From contig NZ_PCPG01000001.1 of the NCBI RefSeq assembly GCF_002979655.1, forward strand, positions 1,263,520 to 1,327,519: a stretch of 64,000 nucleotides of DNA. Reading direction: 5' to 3'. Shown here piece after piece: positions 24,360 through 32,579 of this stretch. The notes under the pieces are model-generated. The model saw only the letters and a program-made list of their open reading frames with translations, was not told the DNA's origin and did not search any database. Source of the stretch: Microbacterium sp. MYb45. Its GTDB lineage: Bacteria; Actinomycetota; Actinomycetes; Actinomycetales; Microbacteriaceae. The position numbers and the translations under genes were made by a program. Within the stretch, counting starts at the first letter, position 1. Every line of letters starts with the position of its first letter.

Positions 24360-24899
24360 CTAGCCCAGGCTCTTATCTGCGAGGACGAACGGGATCACCT
24401 TCCGGTTAAGGAGCACAGTGATCTTGGATAGTTGCGGCCTGGTGAACTCGTCCTTCTTGTGCTTGTTGAACATGTCGAGCATGAACGCATACCCACCGTC
24501 GGAGTCCCACCGGTCAGGTGTGAAGGCGCCTTCGTCGTTGAGGTACTCGATCATCGCCCGTGAGAAATGGTTGCTGGTGAGTGTGATCTGCGTGTTGTTG
24601 AGGATGGCGGCGCGTAGGCGGAATAGATCACTGTAGAGGGTGACCTGTCGGTTGAGATCAGTGCGGCCGAACTTTTGCACGCAGGTGCTACCGATCGGGT
24701 ACAGCTTGGCACCGTTGCGCTTGTTCGTGATCGTGAACAGCAGCACCAATTCTTGTTGACCGCAGGCGCATTCCCCGCTCCCAGTGGGGTCTTCTTCGAG
24801 TTCGGTGACGTCCCACTCCAGAACTGCGGCGGCCCAGTCTTTCGCAACGGACGCCGCGATAACGGCGCTCGTCAGTCGGCGAAAATTCTCGGTTGTCAT
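24360..24899 (-). CDS. unknown protein with CxC/GSTCVQKF motif, 179 aa
   Basis: The centre reads GSGECACGQQELVLLFTI, then LYPIGSTCVQKFGR, a pattern I have seen in uncharacterised phage and island proteins with a small Cys cluster that may bind zinc. The C-terminal half is helical (GYAFMLDMFNKHKKDEF). I chose the ATG at 24899, which begins MTTENFRRL, because residues upstream are not protein-like. It is the last gene of a minus-strand run that starts with the sigma factor at 27742. The function is unknown. Confidence 0.65.
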   Translation of the reverse strand: MTTENFRRLTSAVIAASVAKDWAAAVLEWDVTELEEDPTGSGECACGQQELVLLFTITNKRNGAKLYPIGSTCVQKFGRTDLNRQVTLYSDLFRLRAAILNNTQITLTSNHFSRAMIEYLNDEGAFTPDRWDSDGGYAFMLDMFNKHKKDEFTRPQLSKITVLLNRKVIPFVLADKSLG

Positions 24900-24995
24900 C
24901 GGGCGCCTCCGTGTCAGCACTGTATCGGGCGGGAATCGGCAACGTCGATATGAAAGCGGGCGCTGGATGGCGTCCGCTCTCATATCGGACGTTGT

Positions 24996-25256
24996 TCAGA
25001 GGCTGGGGAGGTCATCCAGGTTGTTACGGGTGGTGTTGTCGCGATCGGTGCGAAGATACTTGCCTGTGGCGCCGTTGACGACACGGATCTCCGTGCGCTT
25101 CTCCGGCCACTGGACGTAATACGTGTGGCTGCGAAGCTCGATGTCCCTGATGGCGTCGGCCTTCGCACGCGGCGACCAGTACTGGCCGGGCGTGCCGATG
25201 GCGGTGATGTCACCGTCACGGTTCTTGCGGGAATGGGTTACTCGTCGATCTGCCAT
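24996..25256 (-). CDS. DUF3892-like protein, 86 aa
   Basis: The sequence DITAIGTPGQYWSPRAKADAIRDIE followed by a HTYYV segment fits the DUF3892 signature of small basic proteins found in bacteria and mobile islands. Their function is unknown. The start at 25256 has AAGGA seven bases before it. The N-terminus MADRRVTHSRK is basic, so nucleic-acid contact is conceivable. It follows the 51-residue basic gene on the same strand. Confidence 0.75.
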   Translation of the reverse strand: MADRRVTHSRKNRDGDITAIGTPGQYWSPRAKADAIRDIELRSHTYYVQWPEKRTEIRVVNGATGKYLRTDRDNTTRNNLDDLPSL

Positions 25257-25334
25257 GATTCCTTGCTCTCTTGGTGAGGGTGAGATGAAGCGGTGGTGAC
25301 GAGCGGAGCCAGCGCGGGGCCGGCTCCGCATCGG

Positions 25335-25490
25335 TCACCTCTCGTCGCGGACGCCCTTGTGCTGGTTGGGGCTGCCGTTCATGATGCGGCCCGTCGAGGT
25401 GTCGCGCTTGAACCAGGTCTTGCCGACCTGGAATTCGCTGCGCCCCTTAACCGCTCCGACTCGGTGGCCGCGTCCCGTGTTCTTTGCCAC
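25335..25490 (-). CDS. small basic protein, 51 aa
   Basis: From a GTG at 25490 the frame reads (M)AKNTGRGHRVGAVKGRS, then WFKRDTSTGRIM, and ends GVRDER. This resembles small proteins common in actinobacterial islands that start AKNTGRGyR and have no known role. GGAG lies six bases before the GTG. An in-frame ATG at 25502 has that GGAG with no spacer, so the GTG is the better start. It lies between the DUF3892-like gene and the zinc-ribbon peptidase gene, all on the minus strand. Confidence 0.6.
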   Translation of the reverse strand: MAKNTGRGHRVGAVKGRSEFQVGKTWFKRDTSTGRIMNGSPNQHKGVRDER

Positions 25491-25557
25491 TTCAAGCTCC
25501 ATCTCCGGGGCTGACCATCAACCCCTCACTATGTAGTCGGAGCAAAGAGCGATCGAG

Positions 25558-26571
25558 TTAGCGGCAGCTTTCGCAGAGCCCGTCGACGAGCAGGTGGCGC
25601 TGAAAGAGCATGTAGCAGCAGGTGCAGGCCTCTTCGCTCTTGGCTATGCGGTCGCACTGACAGTTCTTGCAGACGGGGCAGAATCCCTTGCCGCAGGTGA
25701 CGCACGGGTAGCCACGGAACGTGCGGCTCTGTCCGCAGCAGTAGACGGTCAGGAGGGGGCGCGTGTCGAAGTCGCGCGGCGGGATCATATAGCCAGGGTC
25801 GATCTTCCAAATGTCATGCCCTGCCAACACCGCGATGATTCGCCTGTCGTCGGCAATGGCATCGGCGTAGAAGTCGGCGGTCCTCCCCCACGAGTCGCGC
25901 CAGGTGATCCTGCGCGTGAACACCCTCCCCGGAGTGATCTGTCGGAGGGCGTGGGCATCCGGAAGAGTCTGGCCGCGCCACGGATAGACAACGGGCCACC
26001 CATCGTCAGGCTCCGGCTGGATGCTCGCGTGCGCGACTTGGCCGTCGACGCGGTCGATGAGCACGACGGCGCCTAGTTCACGGATGCGTCGTGAGATCGC
26101 GATTGCGCAAGCTTGATAGCTGGCCTGGCTGTTGTCGAAGAGGTCCTGAATATGGTGCGCCCGCACAAGGTCATCGCCGATGACTTCGGCGATGAGGGCC
26201 TCAGGCAACAGGAGCCGCTGCGCGATATGGTCGCACACCGTCTCGAGCAGCGCCGGCGGATCCGACTGATCGGCGATCCAGTCGAACAGCCCCTCGTCTT
26301 GCTCCACGATCCAGTGGCCAAGTTCATGCGCGAGTGTGAAGTTCTGCCGGCGGCTGTTTGGCGTCGGAGCGTACAGAATCACCCCGTCTTCGAGGAACGA
26401 CATCCCGTCGCAGAAGCCGCCGTCGCCTCGACTGCTCGACAGGGAGTCCACTGCACGGACCGTCAGCTGCATACCCGTGGTGAGCGCGTCGAGCGGGTCG
26501 AGCACAAAGTGTTCCTGCACCACGTGATCGAGGATCTTCACGGCGCGCTCGACCCACGGCCCGAGCCTCAT
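25558..26571 (-). CDS. ImmA/IrrE-family zinc peptidase with Cys-rich C-terminal zinc ribbon, 337 aa
   Basis: The peptidase domain carries HELGH at 82-86 and downstream acidic residues expected for the third zinc ligand. Relatives (ImmA, IrrE) cut XRE-type repressors after a signal. The last 70 residues hold 13 cysteines in CxxC-like pairs (CVTC, CPVC, CESC), enough for several zinc sites, and could sense redox state, metal or nucleic acid. The gene overlaps the end of the XRE gene by 4 bases and is the third cistron of the sigma-XRE-ImmA operon, so that XRE protein is its likely substrate. Confidence 0.9.
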   Translation of the reverse strand: MRLGPWVERAVKILDHVVQEHFVLDPLDALTTGMQLTVRAVDSLSSSRGDGGFCDGMSFLEDGVILYAPTPNSRRQNFTLAHELGHWIVEQDEGLFDWIADQSDPPALLETVCDHIAQRLLLPEALIAEVIGDDLVRAHHIQDLFDNSQASYQACAIAISRRIRELGAVVLIDRVDGQVAHASIQPEPDDGWPVVYPWRGQTLPDAHALRQITPGRVFTRRITWRDSWGRTADFYADAIADDRRIIAVLAGHDIWKIDPGYMIPPRDFDTRPLLTVYCCGQSRTFRGYPCVTCGKGFCPVCKNCQCDRIAKSEEACTCCYMLFQRHLLVDGLCESCR

Positions 26572-27236
26572 GAACCCTCGGGGCCTTCGACAGAATCGAC
26601 CAACGCTTCGAGGGACTCGAGCAGGACGTCAGCCTCGGGAGAGCCGCCCCGATGCACCGCCACCAACATCCGCGACTCGAGCGCAGAGGCGGCCAAGGCA
26701 ACCGTCGTTCCCTGGATCCGCGCCCACCGCTGTGCGAGCCCTCTGAACGCCTCCGAACTCACAATGGCGGCGAGCCGAGTACGCTCGGGATCTGCCCCAG
26801 ACGTGTGGCGGAGCCGATCCGCGTCGACGCCGGTCTCCTCCGCGATCGCGTTGATCAGCGCCGGGACGTGAATCGGGTTCTTGCCACTTTCCCACGCGAA
26901 GACGTCCCTGTTCGCCACTTCCCAGCCGCGCGCGGTGAGTCGTTGCGCCAACGCGCTCACCGTCAGACCCGCGCGCTTGCGAGCGCTCGACAGCGCCTTC
27001 CCATCCAGCTCGAACTCCGAGTCAGGCACTAGCCCGAGCATCGCCGCAACCGGGTCTTCGGAAAGCGGTGGAGCACTCTGCTGGCTTGCCCAGGCAACAT
27101 CGGCGGCCGCGAGCAGCTCCTGAACCTCGGGTCGATCAGAAGACCCATCTGTTCCTGCGGCAAGCGCCGACTGACCAGCGCGAGCATCGAGGATGGCTGC
27201 GATTTCTTCATCACGGTCGTCCGGTTGCATCGTCAT
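26568..27236 (-). CDS. XRE-family regulator with N-terminal extension, possible anti-sigma, 222 aa
   Basis: A helix-turn-helix of XRE type occupies about residues 79-115 (KALSSARKRAGLTVSALAQRLTA, then WEVANRDVFAWESGKN). The N-terminal 75 residues include EVQELLAAADVAWASQ and SEDPVAAMLGL, amphipathic helices that could hold a sigma factor. It overlaps the sigma gene upstream and the peptidase gene downstream by 4 bases each. The arrangement suggests a repressor or anti-sigma that the ImmA-like peptidase destroys. The anti-sigma part is inference. Confidence 0.82.
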   Translation of the reverse strand: MTMQPDDRDEEIAAILDARAGQSALAAGTDGSSDRPEVQELLAAADVAWASQQSAPPLSEDPVAAMLGLVPDSEFELDGKALSSARKRAGLTVSALAQRLTARGWEVANRDVFAWESGKNPIHVPALINAIAEETGVDADRLRHTSGADPERTRLAAIVSSEAFRGLAQRWARIQGTTVALAASALESRMLVAVHRGGSPEADVLLESLEALVDSVEGPEGS

Positions 27237-27742
27237 CCTCCTTCCACAGCGGCGTTGATCTTCGACAGGACTTTCGTACTAATCTGGCTGATCCGAGCCG
27301 GCGTGACACCGAGCTCTGCTGCGACATCACCACGCGGGCGGTCCAGCACGATGTACTGTGTCAGGACGTAGTGCTCCTGAGTATCAAGGCGCGCGATCGC
27401 AGGCCGTGCCCGCGCCATCTTTTCGAACCGGTCCATGGCGTCGTCCTCGTCTGGCGCCGCACCTCCTGACACATACTCTTCTGAATACTCCACGCCTCGG
27501 ACGACCGCGGCGGATCGAACGATGTCGAGCGCCCTCCGCTTCGATGTAGCCACCAGCAATGCCTCCCAGCTGCGAGGCGGCTGTGCGGGAGGCGCTTTCA
27601 TAAGCGAGACCATGGCCTCTTGGACTGCGTCGGCAGCCAAATCCACCCGTCCGCTCCCGCGCAGCACTTCGTAGGCGACCCCGTACATCGCGTCGCGATG
27701 CTTCTGATATAGAGCCGCCCAATCGTAGGAGGGATCAGCCAT
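27233..27742 (-). CDS. sigma-70 family (ECF-like) RNA polymerase sigma factor, 169 aa
   Basis: Region 2 is visible as YGVAYEVLRG through AADAVQEAMVSLMKA and ALLVATSKRRALDIVRS (about 18-80). Region 4 is VLTQYIVLDRPRGDVAAELGVTPARISQISTKVLSKI near the C-terminus, a helix-turn-helix for the -35 element. No regulatory extension is present. It is the first gene of the operon with the XRE and ImmA-like genes and is divergent from hamAB. It may drive its own operon, the small genes downstream, or the defence genes. Confidence 0.88.
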   Translation of the reverse strand: MADPSYDWAALYQKHRDAMYGVAYEVLRGSGRVDLAADAVQEAMVSLMKAPPAQPPRSWEALLVATSKRRALDIVRSAAVVRGVEYSEEYVSGGAAPDEDDAMDRFEKMARARPAIARLDTQEHYVLTQYIVLDRPRGDVAAELGVTPARISQISTKVLSKINAAVEGG

Positions 27743-28251
27743 GTGCAGGCTCCTCGCCGCATGCAGTCATCCCGTCACCCTCCATCAGCGCCGATGTCGT
27801 CGCTTTAAAGGGTAGTCGGGTCAGACGACTGGAGAGTTAACGACGCGTTGGGCAGTCGACGAGTTGGTGATGTCACCTGGCATGGCTCAGTGCTCGAGGT
27901 CGTGTCTGCGTCGTAGACATGGCGAGTTACCGCGTCCTCCGTTTGCGTAAACGCAATCAGACCCGGAGGTGCGGAGCTGGGCCAGATCCGTCGTCGTACT
28001 GCGTCTGAGTGGCGGTCACTTTTGACTGAGCGTGAGGCTCTCAACGCACACGGCAAAAGGAACGACGACACGGCGTCTCTCACCCCGTGAATGCGGTGCG
28101 CAAGCGACCGCTCGATACCCTTGGGACATATGGCACATCGATCCGAGGCCGGAAACCCTGTACCCCGGATACTCGATCGGGGCGATCTCCGAATCGGTGG
28201 CCTTTGGCTAGACCGAGAATGGCCGGGCCAGCAGCGCTGGCGCGGAGATTG
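27743..28251. other. divergent regulatory region between sigma operon and hamAB
   Basis: No gene is apparent in these 509 bases. The region must hold the promoters of both divergent operons. The most conspicuous element is a 14-bp palindrome, TTGCGT-AA-ACGCAA, at 27943-27956, nested with CGTTT-GCGT-AAACG. Confidence 0.6.
27943..27956. promoter_or_regulatory. candidate operator palindrome upstream of hamAB
   Basis: TTGCGTAAACGCAA has two perfect 6-base arms around AA. It lies 309 bases before hamA and 201 bases before the sigma gene. Binding by the XRE protein of the divergent operon is a plausible but untested role. Confidence 0.4.
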
Positions 28252-29073
28252 GTGAGTGAAATGAAGGAACTGGAGGTAGACCTCGAAGCGTTCGGGAGCA
28301 TCTTTTCCACGATTCAGAGCTCGCCTTTCACGGTTGTTGAGATCGACGTGGCGTCGGCGTCGACCATTGCGGAGCAGCTCGGCGTCCCGGTTCGTCGTTG
28401 CTACATCTCGGACGAGACGCTCCAGGATCGCATCGCGAAGACCTCGGTGTCGGCCCAGGAGATCATCTCCACGAAGCTCCCGGATCGGGGCTCAACGATG
28501 GCCGGCGACTTCGGGGAGATCCTGACGGCTCTGTTCCAGGCGGCCTGCGAGCATCCGGGCGAGGTCCTGGACCCGAAGAAGTGGCGGCTGAAGCACGATC
28601 GTACGAAGCCTGCTTCGGGGTCCGATGTCGTGCAGATGGTCCTCCCGCACTGGCCGGCGGCGTCGGATGAGGATCGCATCATTTGCTCGGAGGTGAAGAC
28701 GAAGTCGACTCGCGGCAGATCGAAGCCAATCGAGGAGGCGATCACGGACTCGGATAAGGACAGCTCCCGGCGCTTCGTGAAGACGCTGAACTGGCTCAAA
28801 GAGCGTGCCTTGGACACGGGGCTGTCGACGGTCACAGTGGCGCAGCTGGACCGCTTCATACACCCCATTGACCATCCGACGGCGCGACGTGAGTTCCGCG
28901 CCGTGGCGGTCATCGCCGCCAGCCTGGTTGCGGCTGAGTTGGTGGGTGCGGTGGCTCCGCCAACGAGCGAGCGAGCGCTGATCGTGATCTCGGTGCCCGA
29001 TCTCAAGGCGAACTACGAGTTGGTTTACGACGCGGCGCTGGTGAGTGCTGACGAGTCGGAGGCGGTCGCGTGA
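28252..29073 (+). CDS. hamA: HamA-type DUF1837 nuclease subunit of a Hachiman-like system, 273 aa
   Basis: HamA is the effector of Hachiman anti-phage defence, a PD-(D/E)XK-like nuclease held inactive by the helicase HamB. The core is visible as GDFGEILTALFQAA (about 84-97), GSDVVQM with Asp125, and CSEVKTKS, the ExK motif at about 147-149. The first 60 residues are less typical. I place the start at the GTG at 28252, preceded by GGAG; the ATG at 28261 is the alternative. The frame stays open to 28087 but without family-like sequence. It overlaps hamB by 4 bases. AbpA of AbpAB is a related possibility. Confidence 0.82.
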   Translation: MSEMKELEVDLEAFGSIFSTIQSSPFTVVEIDVASASTIAEQLGVPVRRCYISDETLQDRIAKTSVSAQEIISTKLPDRGSTMAGDFGEILTALFQAACEHPGEVLDPKKWRLKHDRTKPASGSDVVQMVLPHWPAASDEDRIICSEVKTKSTRGRSKPIEEAITDSDKDSSRRFVKTLNWLKERALDTGLSTVTVAQLDRFIHPIDHPTARREFRAVAVIAASLVAAELVGAVAPPTSERALIVISVPDLKANYELVYDAALVSADESEAVA

Positions 29074-32033
29074 GAGACACGCTGGCGCGATGGATCGCGG
29101 ACGCGGAGACCCACTATGCGATCGAGGACTTCCGGCTGGGAGCGCCGCTAAGCCAGCTCGACTATCTCGAGGACCGCACGACTGATCTGTACTTCTCCCT
29201 TGTCGGAGAGTTGTTCGACATGGTGCGGGCCGGGGCGGGTGATCCACTGGACTGGGCATCGCTAGGCCGCGGATTGGATTCGGTGAGCCGCGAGCTGGAG
29301 AACGGTGCGCGCGCAGATGCATTGTTCTTCGCTGCAGTTGCGTTCTACCTGGGTGGGTACCCGGCGTCGGCTGTAATGATAATGCGCCGCTCGGACCCGC
29401 GGTATTGGGAGAGCGAGGTCCAGCGGGCGGCGCACGAGCTGCTGACACGACCGGCGAACCCGGCCGTGGCATCCACGCGCGCGCTGGTGGACTCGGTGCG
29501 CAGCGGGGACATCATGGTCGTCGACGCGGCCGTCACTGCAGCGCAGACGGACGCAGCGCAAGCGCTTGAGGTCGGCCCAGAAGAGTGGGTCGCGAACCGC
29601 CTCTACCTGGCGCTGCTCCAGCGGTTCCACGAGACGAACCTGCGCGCGGTGCTTCCGGATGGGACGGCGGGCAGGTGGGATCCGCTCGTCGGGTCGTTCC
29701 TCGATCGCCGGCAGCCGGTATGGGACTTCTTCCCGTCGCAGATCGAGGCGATCGATGCGGGACTGCTGACCAGCGGGCAGTCGTACTCGCTGCAGATGCC
29801 GACGGGCGCGGGAAAGACCGCACTCACTGAAACGCTGATCTTCGACCATCTCACCCGTTCACCGGAGAGCAAGGCTGTCCTACTCGTCCCGTACCGGGCG
29901 CTGGCCCGAGAGCTGCGCGGAAGCCTCGGCCTCCATTTGAGCGCAATGGGCTTGCGCACCCGCACGGTGTACGGGGGGACGGTACCGGGCATCGAGGAGA
30001 GCGAGGACCTCGACGAGGTACGCGTCATCATCGCGACACCGGAAGCCCTCACCGGCCTGGTCGGTGCGCATCCTGAGCTGCAGACGACGATCTCGCTCGT
30101 CGTCTGCGACGAGGGGCACCTGCTCGACAGCGGTGCACGCGGGGTGGGTCTGGAGCTGCTGTTGGCGCGCCTGAAGGCACCTACTCCGAGCCCGCGGATC
30201 GTGTTCGTCTCGGCAATCGTGCCGAACGTGGAAGAGATCAACACCTGGCTAGGAGGGTCCGACGCGACGGTGGTCAGGAGCGATTACAGGCCCTCGACCG
30301 CCGAGTTCGCGGTGTTGCGCCCTATCGGCACAGGCGGGCAGACGAGGATCGGGTTGGAGCTTCACGAACCGTCGACTTCGGTGCCGTCGTACACGCTCCC
30401 AGACTTCCTACGCCCGCAGGACTTCCACTTCACGAACCCGTCCACAGGCCGCCGCAACACCTACTCGTACTCCTCAACGAAGACGCAGGCCGTGGCCGCC
30501 GCACGGAAGGGGCTGACGCTGGGATCTGTAGCGATCTTCGCTGCGGAGAAGGGCGGCAATCGTGGCGCCGTGGGGCTGGCAAACGAGCTCCTCAAGCAGC
30601 TCAAGGCAGGGCTGGACCTTCCCTCGCCACTGGACCACATCGGCGATGACGCAATGGTTGAGTCGGCGGTGGCGTACCTGAGCGCGGAGTTCGGGAACGA
30701 CTGGGTGGGCACGAGATCGCTACGGGCAGGCGCGATCGTGCACCACGGGGACGTGCCGCAGGAGACCCGCGAGGTCCTCGAGGAACTTGTCGCCGACCGA
30801 CACATCAGGATGGTGATGTGCACCAGCACCTTGGCGGAGGGTGTCAACCTCCCGTTGCGCACGATGGTGTTGTACTCGGTGAAGCGCAGCGCGGACAGGG
30901 CCGCCCCCGTGCCAATGCTGGCCCGTGACATCAAGAACTTGGTGGGGCGTGCTGGGCGCGCGGGCAGCTCCACCCGCGGACTCGTGATCTGCGCAAACCC
31001 GGACGACTGGGACGTAGTCAGCCCGGTCGCCGAAGGCCAGCCCGGCGAGCCTGTCGACGGCGCACTCATCGACCTGATCCGCCAGCTCGAGGGGGCGCTG
31101 GCGCGCGCTCAGCGGCAGCTCACCAACGAGGTGCTCGAGGCGAACTCCCCCCTGTTCTCGCTAGTCGATGGCGTTGATGCGGCCTTGATCGAGCTGATCC
31201 GCGACGAGCTGGGAGCGGACGAATTTGCACGAGTCGCGGAGCGGTTCGCCGCTGAGACCTTCGCCGCGGCTAAAGCGACCGAGCAGGAGCGGGTGCTGCT
31301 GCTGAGCGTCTTCGAGCTGCGGGCACGACGGCTTGTGGAGATGCGGGAGACAGGGCGCCTCGCGCTAGCCCGCACGACGTCGGCACGCCCGCGACTTGTG
31401 GACCGGGTGCTCGACGTCCTGATCCCTCGCTACCCGGCCTGGGGTACGGCGGAGTCGCCCCTTGATCCCGAACTGATCGGTGTATTCGTGACGTGGGCCC
31501 TGGAGCAGCCGGGATTCCAACGCGAGGCCGAGATCGCCTACCGGAGCACCGAAGTGGCGGATTTCGGCGGGTCGTTGACGCGGCTGCTGCTGGCCTGGCT
31601 CGAAGGGCAAACCTTCGAGGAGATAGCCGTACGCGCGGGAGTCAGCGTCGATGTGCTGCTTCGCATCCACGCCAAGGTAATCCTGTATGACTTCGTGACC
31701 CTCGTCGAGCAGGCCGTAGCCCTGATCCAGGAGCACGCCACCGAGACCGGCGAGTCGCTTTCCCCGGTGGTCTCAGCATTCCCGGACTACCTCCGCTTCG
31801 GTGCCTCGACCCCGCCGGCGCGCGATCTGATGGCGCGAGGGGTCAGGCATCGGGCGGCCGCGATCGCGCTGGGATCCGACCCGGCGATGCTGGCGCCGAC
31901 AAGCATTTTCGCAACCCCTTGGTCGATCGCCCGAGACCTACTGACCGACGAAGCCACCTGGCTTCCCCGCTTGGGGGCGCTCGTGTATCGGAGGACGGTC
32001 GCCGACGTGGTAGCTAGGAGACCTGTATCCTGA
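29070..32033 (+). CDS. hamB: HamB-type SF2 helicase of a Hachiman-like system, 987 aa
   Basis: HamB senses abnormal DNA and controls HamA. The helicase motifs are clear: FPSQIEAID, Walker A PTGAGK (244-249), VPYRALARE, DEGH box (about 347-350), SAIVPN, STLAEGVNLP and motif VI LVGRAGRAG (about 624-632). The N-terminal 220 residues are a helical region characteristic of HamB-like proteins, and the last 300 residues are helical without recognised domains. It starts at the GTG that overlaps the hamA stop, so the two are translationally coupled. AbpB of the AbpAB system is the main alternative. Confidence 0.85.
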   Translation: MRDTLARWIADAETHYAIEDFRLGAPLSQLDYLEDRTTDLYFSLVGELFDMVRAGAGDPLDWASLGRGLDSVSRELENGARADALFFAAVAFYLGGYPASAVMIMRRSDPRYWESEVQRAAHELLTRPANPAVASTRALVDSVRSGDIMVVDAAVTAAQTDAAQALEVGPEEWVANRLYLALLQRFHETNLRAVLPDGTAGRWDPLVGSFLDRRQPVWDFFPSQIEAIDAGLLTSGQSYSLQMPTGAGKTALTETLIFDHLTRSPESKAVLLVPYRALARELRGSLGLHLSAMGLRTRTVYGGTVPGIEESEDLDEVRVIIATPEALTGLVGAHPELQTTISLVVCDEGHLLDSGARGVGLELLLARLKAPTPSPRIVFVSAIVPNVEEINTWLGGSDATVVRSDYRPSTAEFAVLRPIGTGGQTRIGLELHEPSTSVPSYTLPDFLRPQDFHFTNPSTGRRNTYSYSSTKTQAVAAARKGLTLGSVAIFAAEKGGNRGAVGLANELLKQLKAGLDLPSPLDHIGDDAMVESAVAYLSAEFGNDWVGTRSLRAGAIVHHGDVPQETREVLEELVADRHIRMVMCTSTLAEGVNLPLRTMVLYSVKRSADRAAPVPMLARDIKNLVGRAGRAGSSTRGLVICANPDDWDVVSPVAEGQPGEPVDGALIDLIRQLEGALARAQRQLTNEVLEANSPLFSLVDGVDAALIELIRDELGADEFARVAERFAAETFAAAKATEQERVLLLSVFELRARRLVEMRETGRLALARTTSARPRLVDRVLDVLIPRYPAWGTAESPLDPELIGVFVTWALEQPGFQREAEIAYRSTEVADFGGSLTRLLLAWLEGQTFEEIAVRAGVSVDVLLRIHAKVILYDFVTLVEQAVALIQEHATETGESLSPVVSAFPDYLRFGASTPPARDLMARGVRHRAAAIALGSDPAMLAPTSIFATPWSIARDLLTDEATWLPRLGALVYRRTVADVVARRPVS

Positions 32034-32579
32034 CGCATGCTCGGAGTGGTGGTGATCGCGCCGAAAGTACCTATCGGATTGCGCGGTCTAACCACCAGCC
32101 ACCGCCGTCACTGTCGTCGTTCCCGAATGGCGCGGGGGGTCGAACTCGCTGGGAAGTTGTATTGCGTGCATCCATCAAGTCTGGGCTGCTCCCCCGGACC
32201 GTTACGAAACTGGGATGCTGGCAGACGGACACGCGCGTCGGTCTTCTAACCGCGATAGCGAGGAGTACGAGGCTCCACGGTCCGAAGCGGAAGAATTTGA
32301 CTACGTTCCACGGGGCGAGGCAGAGCGAATTGCTCTAGTCCGGCTCGAGGAGTCCTCGCGCTAAAGTCGTCCGTCGACGGCGCTAATCCCTCGATCGCAA
32401 GTCCCCCCTCGGCGATCTCAGTTTTCGCTTCCCTCGTGGTCGAGGAGATGGTCGCGACCTCTGAAGGAACAGTGCTGCCGCCAGTACATGGGCCAGCCGC
32501 CCCCCTGCCGCTCGCCGTGTGGACGACGGCGTCGACGACAGCGGTTCCTCGGCCCCAGGGTCGATCGTGGGCGAACGGC
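32034..32579. other. gene-free stretch between hamB and the glucosidase
   Basis: The two flanking genes converge here. I see no convincing gene or clear terminator hairpin. A plus-strand frame at 32215-32364 (49 codons, acidic, ending in TAA) is protein-like in composition but has no ribosome site. It could be the relic of a gene. Confidence 0.45.

Noticed and set aside
28087..28251. N-terminal extension of hamA
   Set aside because: The upstream codons are Arg/Pro/Ser-rich and not family-like; GGAG precedes the GTG at 28252.
32215..32364. 49-codon acidic plus-strand frame after hamB
   Set aside because: Protein-like composition but no ribosome binding site, no recognised family and no coupling to a neighbour.
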